A stretch of 19,906 nucleotides of DNA from Methanobacteriota archaeon (GTDB taxonomy: Archaea; Thermoplasmatota; Poseidoniia; Poseidoniales; Poseidoniaceae), in contig NZXL01000045.1 of the NCBI GenBank assembly GCA_002697705.1, forward strand, positions 18,487 through 38,392, in the 5' to 3' direction. A model generated the notes under the pieces. It saw nothing but the letters and a program-made list of their open reading frames with translations, searched no databases and had not been told where the DNA came from. Shown one piece after another: positions 7,966 through 14,715 of the stretch. The position numbers and the translations under genes were made by a program. Position 1 is the stretch's first letter. The number at the start of each line of letters is the position of its first letter.

Positions 7966-9105
7966 ATGGCACAAATGTGGATTACAATGGGGCCTCAGCA
8001 CCCAATGACTCACGGATTATGGACTCTGAGAGTCAAAGTAGATGGTGAAACAGTTGTTGATACCGAGGCTGAATTAGGATATATTCATCGAGGCGTTGAG
8101 AAGATTTGCGAATCTAGAGATTTCACTCAAGTTACTCCTTACTGTGACAGACTTTGCTATGTTAGTGCAATGACTTGGGCTAACTCCTACATCTATGCTG
8201 CAGAAGACCTTCTAGAGGCTGAAGTGCCCGAAAGAGCTGAATATATTCGTTTGATTTCAGCTGAATTACAAAGACTTGCATCACATTTGATGTGGCTTGG
8301 AGCGTTTGGCCCAGATATTGGAAATTTAACTTTGATGACTTGGTGTATGCGTGACCGTGAAATGTTCCTTGATTTACTTCAAGAACTGGGCGGTTCAAGA
8401 ATGCATTACAACTATCCAAGAATCGGTGGCGTAAAGCGAGATATCCCAATTGGGTTTGCCGATAGAATGATTGCAAAAGTAAAACTATTCGAACGCAGAA
8501 TCGATGAGTATGAAATGATGCTTGACGAATCAACAATTTGGTTGGTTAGATTGCAAGGTGTTGGTTATGCTAATGCCGAAGAAATGGTTGAAGCCGGTGT
8601 TTCAGGGCCTAACGTCCGTGCCGCTGGTGTCAACTATGACGTACGATGGGCACATCCATATTCAGTATATGATGAAGTAGACTGGGAGCCAGCAGTTGAA
8701 AAACCAACATCGGTAAAAGGCGCAGACTGTTATGACCGTTACCGTGTAAGGATGGAAGAGATGCGCCAATCATGTAGAATGGTTTTAGACGCCATCGAGA
8801 AAATCCCTGGTGGAAAGAATACTAATTACGCAAATGGCGATGAGATGATTTTCCAAAAGGCGCCAACACGTGCCCCAGAAGGCGCTACTGGATTTAGCAA
8901 TTATGAGTGCACTAGAGGCGCTTCTCAATTCTATATCCAAGGTGGAGGCGAAGGCCGTGGAAAGAATCCATACCGCCTTTCAATCCGTTCACCTATGTTC
9001 ATTACAATTCCATTCGTTGCAAAGACAATGATAGGATACAAGGTTGCAGATATACCGGCAATTATGGGCAGTTTCGACCCATGTATCGGGGAGACAGATC
9101 GTTGA
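7966..9105 (+). CDS. nuoD: Complex I subunit D (NuoD, 49-kDa type)
   Basis: NuoD forms the quinone pocket with NuoB and is related to the large subunit of NiFe hydrogenases. The 379-residue product starts with ITMGPQHPMTHG, the quinone-site loop; H12 and H16 are the family His residues. The region PYCDRLCYVSAM supplies Y65, which aligns with the quinone-binding Tyr; the preceding residue is Cys64, where Asp is common. The middle has ELQRLASHL and GGSRMHYNYPRIGGV, and the C-terminus is the conserved GSFDPCIGETDR. No hydrogenase-type CxxC metal ligands are seen, as expected for complex I. ATG 7966 follows a GAGGCGAT SD that overlaps the nuoC stop. Confidence 0.97.
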   Translation: MAQMWITMGPQHPMTHGLWTLRVKVDGETVVDTEAELGYIHRGVEKICESRDFTQVTPYCDRLCYVSAMTWANSYIYAAEDLLEAEVPERAEYIRLISAELQRLASHLMWLGAFGPDIGNLTLMTWCMRDREMFLDLLQELGGSRMHYNYPRIGGVKRDIPIGFADRMIAKVKLFERRIDEYEMMLDESTIWLVRLQGVGYANAEEMVEAGVSGPNVRAAGVNYDVRWAHPYSVYDEVDWEPAVEKPTSVKGADCYDRYRVRMEEMRQSCRMVLDAIEKIPGGKNTNYANGDEMIFQKAPTRAPEGATGFSNYECTRGASQFYIQGGGEGRGKNPYRLSIRSPMFITIPFVAKTMIGYKVADIPAIMGSFDPCIGETDR

Positions 9106-9114
9106 GGTGATATC

Positions 9115-10617
9115 ATGGATGATGCATATGACTTACGAGGACTAATTTTCGACCTTGTCGATAAGACAATTCCACCTCTACTCGAGGGTACGCCACTTGA
9201 AGAAAGTACAGGGCAAATCGTATTTGGTCTAGCAACATTCGCAGTCGTAAATATTGTGTTTTTGATGCTGTTTTTCTCACAATTCGCAATTCTTTGGATT
9301 GAGAGAAAAGCCGTTGCAAGAATGAATGATAGAAGAGGTGCAACGACCGCTCTACGTTCTTTGTGGGTCGGTGAAAACGGTGTTACAGCAGGTGAATGGT
9401 GGAATATGTTGCCATTTGGACTTGGTAAACCGGTCGGCGCAGTCAATAAATGGCTCAATAAAAAATTCGGCAACAGAGACGAAAAGTTCCCAACCGTTGA
9501 TAGAGTAAACAACAGGTCATGGATGGGATACTCGATATTCCCGGGTTTCTTCCAAAATGTTGCCGACGGTATGAAATTCCTACTAAAAGAGCACATGGTG
9601 CCACAAAGAGCAGATAAATTGATCTTTGAAGTCTCACCTTTCCTAATCGTTTCTTCAACCCTACTAATACTGGGTATTATTCCTCTCTCAAGTGGAATTT
9701 ATGCAACCAACCCTGAACTTTCAATTCTTTATGCAATCGCCATCTTTGGTATTGCTCCAATAGGCGTATTCTTCGCCGGATGGTCTTCCAATAACAAGTA
9801 TACATTGATTGGCGGAATTCGTTCTGCTGCACAATTAACTGCTTACGAGATTCCACTTCTTCTAACATTACTTTCTGTCGCAGTTCTATCAGGTACCTTC
9901 AACATAATTGACAGCGTACATTTCCAACATTCTGCCGGCGCATGGAATCTTTTCTTGATGCCTCTTGGTGCTGGATTATTCCTTTTGACTATGATAGCAG
10001 AGGTTGAACGTGTTCCTTTCGATATGCCAGAAGCGGAAGCCGAACTTGTAGAAGGGTGGTGGACAGAATATGGTGGCATGAGATTCGGGATGTTATTCAT
10101 GGCTGAATATATCCGAACATATGCAGCTTGTTTCCTTTTCACACATTTCTTCCTTGGAGGATGGCACCTACCATTCCAAGGCCTAATCGGCTCGATACCA
10201 GTTCTTGGCGATCTTTACCTTTTGATTCCAGGCGCAGTAGTTGTTCTAATCAAGTCTTGGTTGGTTTTCCTGCTGGTATTTGTTTGGGCTAGATTCTCTT
10301 TAGCGAGAATAAGGACAGACCAAATCCTCGAATTCGGTTGGAGAATCCTGTTGCCATTGGCAGTCTTCCAACTAATTCTTTCAGCAGTTTACCGATTGTA
10401 TCTATTTGACCCTTCAGCAATGGATGATGGAACCTATGGAGGTACATCATGGGACGCTCTAGGAATACCATTCTTGATTCCAGCAATTACTACAGTCATA
10501 TGGCTAGGAATATTCTTCCTAATGCTAAATGATGAAGATAAGAGTGGAAATACGGAACGTATGTTCCATGTGTATACAGATAAGCCAGCGGGAACATATG
10601 TCCCGGGGCAGGAGTGA
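9115..10617 (+). CDS. nuoH: Complex I subunit H (NuoH) with large first-loop insertion and extra C-terminal TM
   Basis: NuoH is the ND1-type membrane subunit that joins the peripheral and membrane arms and forms the quinone entry channel. At 500 residues it is much longer than the usual 320-350. Hallmarks are present: WIERKAVARMNDRRG after the first TM (E63-G75), VADGMKFLLKEHMVP (149-163), and the acidic loop EVERVPFDMPEAEAELVEG beginning near E296. Between G75 and Q147, where the family normally has about ten residues, there are about 70, rich in Trp, Asn, Lys and Gly. After the usual last helix (LPLAVFQLILS) there is an additional hydrophobic segment near 443-466 and a polar tail. ATG 9115 has the GAGGTGAT SD overlapping the nuoD stop. 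Confidence 0.95.
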   Translation: MDDAYDLRGLIFDLVDKTIPPLLEGTPLEESTGQIVFGLATFAVVNIVFLMLFFSQFAILWIERKAVARMNDRRGATTALRSLWVGENGVTAGEWWNMLPFGLGKPVGAVNKWLNKKFGNRDEKFPTVDRVNNRSWMGYSIFPGFFQNVADGMKFLLKEHMVPQRADKLIFEVSPFLIVSSTLLILGIIPLSSGIYATNPELSILYAIAIFGIAPIGVFFAGWSSNNKYTLIGGIRSAAQLTAYEIPLLLTLLSVAVLSGTFNIIDSVHFQHSAGAWNLFLMPLGAGLFLLTMIAEVERVPFDMPEAEAELVEGWWTEYGGMRFGMLFMAEYIRTYAACFLFTHFFLGGWHLPFQGLIGSIPVLGDLYLLIPGAVVVLIKSWLVFLLVFVWARFSLARIRTDQILEFGWRILLPLAVFQLILSAVYRLYLFDPSAMDDGTYGGTSWDALGIPFLIPAITTVIWLGIFFLMLNDEDKSGNTERMFHVYTDKPAGTYVPGQE

Positions 10618-10627
10618 GGTGAAAAAT

Positions 10628-11602
10628 ATGCCAATGCATCCACACGCAAAACCGAATTTTAGAAACCTATTTTGGTACCCGTTTAAGATTACTTTGATTA
10701 CAGCATTACGAACCTTCCCGATTTTCGGTAGGTTGTTTGGAAAGAGGCTTTCTGGTGGTTATCACAATACTACTCACCCGGAATTTTTGGATGATGGTTC
10801 TGCAGCGAGAGCTTCAAAGAGTTCACAGTTCAATGATATTTCACAACAGGAATTCGCTCCTGACAGAGTAACTTCAGACCTTTTCCCAACTCTTTGGAAA
10901 CCTCAAACAGTCCAATATCCGTATGAAAGACTTGAAGATATGGAGCCATGGCTTTTCGTCCCAGGCAACTATAACGGAAGAATTGGTGTAATTTGGGAGA
11001 CTTGTACTGCTTGTAAGTTGTGCGTAACGGCTTGTCCAAATGATTGTCTTCACATGACAACCGAACTAAGAGTAGACGTTCTTGATGGTGCAGAAGGCGA
11101 ACACGGAGGAATGGGTTCGGAATTAGAAGTCGGAGGATTTGCGGCAAAACAAATCGAAGAAGTAGCCGAGACTCTAAATGACTTCAATCACGTAACTGCA
11201 CACTCTGACACTCCAGACCAGTGGAGATTTGCTGAAGTTCTTGACCTATCTGGAAGCACTGCTACAGTACGTTGGAATGATTCAGGCGCTGAACAAGAAG
11301 TCGAAACATCTGAATTATTTGTTGCAGATGACCAAATCGTATCTGGTAGGATTGACTTAGGGCGATGTATGTTCTGTGGACTATGTATGGAAGCATGCGG
11401 CTTTACTTCATTCTTCATGACCAATGAATATGATGGTATGTCCGGCTTTTCTCGACAAGACCTTTGGTTTGATGCTAGTAGAACTAGAGTCTTGCCTTCG
11501 GTTCATCAAGAGGCAGTCGATTCTGAATTAGCAAAGCGCGCTAACAAAGAGCGTGATAAGAGAGCAAAGAAAGCAGCTAGGGCTGCTAAGGAGAGTGCTT
11601 GA
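10628..11602 (+). CDS. nuoI: Complex I subunit I (NuoI, 2x 4Fe-4S) with inserted domain between the clusters
   Basis: NuoI carries the two ferredoxin-type clusters that bring electrons to NuoB. The first motif is C126-xx-C129-xx-C132-xxx-C136-P and the second C247-xx-C250-xx-C253-xxx-C257, the latter followed by Gly instead of Pro. These 110 intervening residues compare with about 30-40 in typical NuoI. The extra part has an acidic helix-like stretch (about 155-190) and a beta-rich piece (199-236, with TATVRWNDSG) that resembles an SH3/Tudor-like fold. The N-terminus is also extended, and the C-terminal tail is Lys/Ala-rich. Length is 324 residues against roughly 130-220 usual. ATG 10628 is chosen because GAGGTGA lies just upstream, overlapping the nuoH stop; in-frame sequence from 10529 lies within nuoH. 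Confidence 0.93.
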   Translation: MPMHPHAKPNFRNLFWYPFKITLITALRTFPIFGRLFGKRLSGGYHNTTHPEFLDDGSAARASKSSQFNDISQQEFAPDRVTSDLFPTLWKPQTVQYPYERLEDMEPWLFVPGNYNGRIGVIWETCTACKLCVTACPNDCLHMTTELRVDVLDGAEGEHGGMGSELEVGGFAAKQIEEVAETLNDFNHVTAHSDTPDQWRFAEVLDLSGSTATVRWNDSGAEQEVETSELFVADDQIVSGRIDLGRCMFCGLCMEACGFTSFFMTNEYDGMSGFSRQDLWFDASRTRVLPSVHQEAVDSELAKRANKERDKRAKKAARAAKESA

Positions 11603-11603
11603 T

Positions 11604-11879
11604 ATGGACGTAGGAGCAATTGTTGAGGCGGGTGTTTTCTTCCTTTTTGCAACGATCACTATTGGTGGGGCATTAGGATTAATTCTCGCTCAAAGAGTTG
11701 CTCACTCCATGCTTTCACTCATTTTTTGTTTTATGGCGGTTTCAGGAATCTTCATTCTTTTAGGCGCTGAATTTTTAGCAGCGATTCAAATTCTTGTTTA
11801 TTTAGCAAGTGTGGGGTTGGTTGTACTATTCGGTATTATGCTTACTAGAAGACAAATACTTGAGGAGGATTTTGAATGA
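11604..11879 (+). CDS. nuoJ: Complex I subunit J, N-terminal half (NuoJ1/FpoJ-like)
   Basis: NuoJ is the ND6-type membrane subunit. This 91-residue product has three hydrophobic segments and the NuoJ signature around LLGAEFLAAIQILVYLASVGLVVLFGIML, which corresponds to its third helix with the pi-bulge region; A-E-F and Q-I-L-V-Y are typical. It ends at LTRRQILEEDFE, where a full NuoJ would continue into helices 4-5. The rest is encoded by the next gene, which overlaps by four bases (ATGA), so this is a natural split and not obviously a frameshift. The start ATG 11604 lies one base after the nuoI stop, with AAGGAGAG upstream. The ORF extends back into nuoI, but that part is not NuoJ-like. Confidence 0.9.
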   Translation: MDVGAIVEAGVFFLFATITIGGALGLILAQRVAHSMLSLIFCFMAVSGIFILLGAEFLAAIQILVYLASVGLVVLFGIMLTRRQILEEDFE

Positions 11880-12145
11880 AGTTCCTGTCTTTAGTAACTA
11901 GAATTGGTCTTCTCGGGCTTGGCATGATTCTTGTTTCTGTACTTAGTGCAGATGAAGTCTGGGATAATTCAAGTGAGAATGAACCGACAACCAATGCTCT
12001 TGCAGACATTATGCTGAATGAATGGGCATTACCATTACTGGTTCTTGGAATTTTAATGTCTGTTGCAATGATTGGGGCAGCATATCTAGTTCGTGATGAA
12101 AGAAGAGAAAATCTTCTTTGGGAATTTGGAGGTGAAGAAGAATGA
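11876..12145 (+). CDS. Complex I subunit J, C-terminal half (NuoJ2/FpoJ2-like)
   Basis: The 89-residue protein has two hydrophobic segments (about 5-23 and 50-70), separated by a polar acidic loop. It ends in a charged tail (VRDERRENLLWEFGGEEE). Length, position between nuoJ1 and nuoK and two-helix topology match the C-terminal part of NuoJ, which is also a separate gene in Methanosarcina fpo operons (FpoJ2). Sequence similarity alone is weak, as usual for this part of ND6-type proteins, so the assignment rests mainly on context. It overlaps nuoJ1 and nuoK by four bases at each end (ATGA), pointing to translational coupling. Confidence 0.75.
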   Translation: MKFLSLVTRIGLLGLGMILVSVLSADEVWDNSSENEPTTNALADIMLNEWALPLLVLGILMSVAMIGAAYLVRDERRENLLWEFGGEEE

Positions 12146-12444
12146 TTGATCCAGCATGGGTTTCTGCACTTTCCGCACTTCTGTTTGTTATTGGACTTGG
12201 CGGGGCTTTCACTCGTAAGAATGCCATCATCGTATTGATGTGTATTGAGTTGATGCTGAATGCGGCAAATATGCAATTTGCAGCCGCTGCAGTTCACCAC
12301 GGAGATGCCACAGGATGGATTTACACTATTTTTGCAATTGCTATTGCTGCAAGCGAAGTCGCAATAGGATTGGCGATTTTCCTTGCTATGTATGGTAAGC
12401 ATGAATCGATATCATTGGACGATGTAGACGTCTTGAGGAACTGA
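12142..12444 (+). CDS. nuoK: Complex I subunit K (NuoK)
   Basis: NuoK is the small ND4L-type subunit of the proton-transfer path. The 100-residue length is standard. Three membrane segments are visible, and both membrane glutamates are present at the same numbers as in Escherichia coli: E36 in CIELMLNAANMQF and E72 in AASEVAIGLAIF. This supports a working ion-transfer path. The start overlaps the previous gene by four bases. The acidic C-terminal tail ends six bases before nuoL, and a GAGGTGAT SD overlaps the stop codon. Confidence 0.97.
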   Translation: MIDPAWVSALSALLFVIGLGGAFTRKNAIIVLMCIELMLNAANMQFAAAAVHHGDATGWIYTIFAIAIAASEVAIGLAIFLAMYGKHESISLDDVDVLRN

Positions 12445-12450
12445 GGTGAT

Positions 12451-14715
12451 ATGATGGCAAGTAGTTCAGATGTTATACTCGACAGTGAAATGGTTCAATA
12501 TGCACCACTAATCATTCTTTTACCAATGTTAGCATTCCCGGTGATTTTATTCCTGGGTCGTGTATTCAATAAGAATCCATTTTGGAAGAATAATTTGAAA
12601 GAAGGGGGATTAATTGCTTTACCAGTAATGGCTGCGAGTTTGATTATCTCTCTTCTATTGATCAAAGACCACATTGGTGGTTTTGCTGGAATAAAAGATT
12701 CAATCAATCTTCTTTGGGTTAATACCACTGTTTGGGATGGAGGCGTGCTTGAACCAGTAAGTCTTGGATTTGGAATTTACATCGACCACGTTACTGTGAT
12801 GCTACTATTTGTTGCTTCATTCCTTTGTCTTCTAATCAATATATTCAGTGTTGGTTACATGAACACCGACCCGATTAATGATAATAGAAACCACCGTTTC
12901 TATGCAGAGTTCGTCCTATTCTGTTCAGGAATGCTAGGGATGGTTCTTGCAGATTCATTCCTTTGGCTATTTATCTTCTGGGAAATTATGGGTCTCTGTT
13001 CTTATCTTCTAATCGGATTTTACTATGAACGCCCAAGTGCTGCTTATGCCGCAAAGAAGGCTTTCCTAACCACTCGTATTGGCGATGTTTTCCTTGTTAT
13101 TGGATTGGTGATGATGTGGGATATCTTTGGTTCGCTTGATTATGATGTTATTTTCAGTGCTGTTGAGGATAAAGAATTCATGGCAGGAGTATCTTCTAGT
13201 ACCCTACAATGGGCACTTGGAATGATGTTTATTGGAGCAGTTGGTAAATCTGCACAATTCCCATTACACGTTTGGTTGCCAGATGCTATGGAAGGACCAA
13301 CACCAGTATCTGCACTTATTCACGCTGCAACCATGGTTAACGCTGGACTTTACTTGGTTGCTAGAATGTTCCCATTCTTTGGAGCCGAAGCACTTAGCGG
13401 CGACCTTGTTGACTTAGCATTCATCATCGCATTAATCGGTGGTATTACTGCGGTTATGGCAGCAGCAATTGCCTTTGTACAAAATGATCTGAAGAAGGTT
13501 TTAGCATATTCGACAATGAGTCAATTAGCCTATATTTTCACAGGACTTGGTTGTGCAATGTATCTTGCTAATACCTTGGATTGGCATAATGATAGTGATG
13601 CTCATTACATTGTTGTTGTAGCATTTGGAGCGGCATTATTCCATCTATTCAATCACGCGATGGCAAAGGGGATGCTGTTTATGGCAAGTGGATCAGTGAT
13701 TCACGAAGTTCATCATGCACACCATCACTTACACCATGACGATCATGGAGATGGGCATCATGACGACCATCATGATGATGACTTTGATGCACAATCCATG
13801 GAAAATATGGGTGGACTTGCATCAAAGATGCCACTTACAGCAACAGCTATGCTAGTTGGTTCAGCCTCAATTATGGGTCTCCCATTCATTGGAGGATTTT
13901 GGTCTAAAGAGGGAATCATTGCTAATGCTTGGAGAGTCGCTCAAGATGACCCAAGATTCCTACTTCCTGCATTGTGCGTATTAATCGGCGCTGGAATGAC
14001 TGGTTTCTATATGTCAAGAATGTGGCTAAAGACATTTGCTGGTAAGCCAAATAACGAGGTTGCAGCTCATGTAGGTCCAACAAATACATGGATAAAGATA
14101 CCACTTTTCACTCTAACTTTCGTAACTCTTTCAGCAATTATACTTGCAGGAATGGGCTTCACTCATTGGGCACCAGACAGTGAATACGGTTTCATGTCTG
14201 AAAAAGGCTTAGTGGAAGGAATTGCATATGAATTGGACCATGCATTTGCCAATGGCGATCCATTCTTCTTCATATTGACATATTTGGCTATAGCTATTGG
14301 AGCAGTATTAGGCCCAGGTTTGGCAATGTCACTTTATGGCGGTAATTTAGCACAAGGTGAACAAACCAAACCTTGGATGAAGCCTGTAATCAAATTGAAT
14401 GCTTGGGTTTATGCCCGTTTCAACTTCAATAATAGTGCGATCGCTCAATCTAGTCTTACTAGGGCGCTCGAGCAAAGATTGTACATTGATTACTACTATG
14501 ATATGGCCATGCTCAAGATTGTAGCAGCCTTCTCCAACAAGTCAGCAGAAGCAGATAGTTCAGTAATAGATGGAACCATCAAGAATATCGAAAGAGGGTC
14601 TCAGTCTTTATCCAGTGTAGTTCGCTCTTTGACAACTGGTTCTGCCAGAGACTACATTTTGATGGTCTCAGTTGGAACATTAGCGATTTTCTTCTTATTA
14701 TGGGGGGTGGCATGA
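12451..14715 (+). CDS. nuoL: Complex I subunit L (NuoL), antiporter-like, with His-rich loop
   Basis: NuoL is the distal antiporter-like ion-pumping subunit with the long lateral C-terminal helix. The 754-residue length is at the upper end of the family. Key charged residues are visible: E178 in FWEIMGLCSYLLIGF, K266 in GKSAQFPLHVWLPDAMEGPTP, K348/K349 in NDLKKVLAYSTMSQL, and K486 in GGFWSKEGII. Between GSVIHEV and MENMGGLASKMP is a His/Asp-rich insertion: 13 His in residues 418-441, followed by an Asp run. It could bind metal, but this is not shown. The C-terminal third has amphipathic and membrane segments consistent with the lateral helix and anchor. Two adjacent ATGs (12451 and 12454) could serve as start; the SD fits either. 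Confidence 0.96.
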   Translation: MMASSSDVILDSEMVQYAPLIILLPMLAFPVILFLGRVFNKNPFWKNNLKEGGLIALPVMAASLIISLLLIKDHIGGFAGIKDSINLLWVNTTVWDGGVLEPVSLGFGIYIDHVTVMLLFVASFLCLLINIFSVGYMNTDPINDNRNHRFYAEFVLFCSGMLGMVLADSFLWLFIFWEIMGLCSYLLIGFYYERPSAAYAAKKAFLTTRIGDVFLVIGLVMMWDIFGSLDYDVIFSAVEDKEFMAGVSSSTLQWALGMMFIGAVGKSAQFPLHVWLPDAMEGPTPVSALIHAATMVNAGLYLVARMFPFFGAEALSGDLVDLAFIIALIGGITAVMAAAIAFVQNDLKKVLAYSTMSQLAYIFTGLGCAMYLANTLDWHNDSDAHYIVVVAFGAALFHLFNHAMAKGMLFMASGSVIHEVHHAHHHLHHDDHGDGHHDDHHDDDFDAQSMENMGGLASKMPLTATAMLVGSASIMGLPFIGGFWSKEGIIANAWRVAQDDPRFLLPALCVLIGAGMTGFYMSRMWLKTFAGKPNNEVAAHVGPTNTWIKIPLFTLTFVTLSAIILAGMGFTHWAPDSEYGFMSEKGLVEGIAYELDHAFANGDPFFFILTYLAIAIGAVLGPGLAMSLYGGNLAQGEQTKPWMKPVIKLNAWVYARFNFNNSAIAQSSLTRALEQRLYIDYYYDMAMLKIVAAFSNKSAEADSSVIDGTIKNIERGSQSLSSVVRSLTTGSARDYILMVSVGTLAIFFLLWGVA

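Noticed and set aside
8931..9596. 221-codon open frame on the minus strand across nuoD/nuoH
   Set aside because: It lies opposite two clear complex I genes, has a low-complexity Ser/Pro-rich product with no recognisable motif, and no ribosome binding site context; it is a shadow of the coding strand.
11850..11900. Possible frameshift splitting nuoJ
   Set aside because: The two frames meet at an ATGA start/stop overlap like other junctions in the operon, and the same split is known in methanogen fpo operons, so two genes are more likely than an error.
11845..12402. 185-codon open frame on the minus strand across nuoJ/nuoK
   Set aside because: It is opposite three overlapping, well-supported complex I genes and has no domain features.
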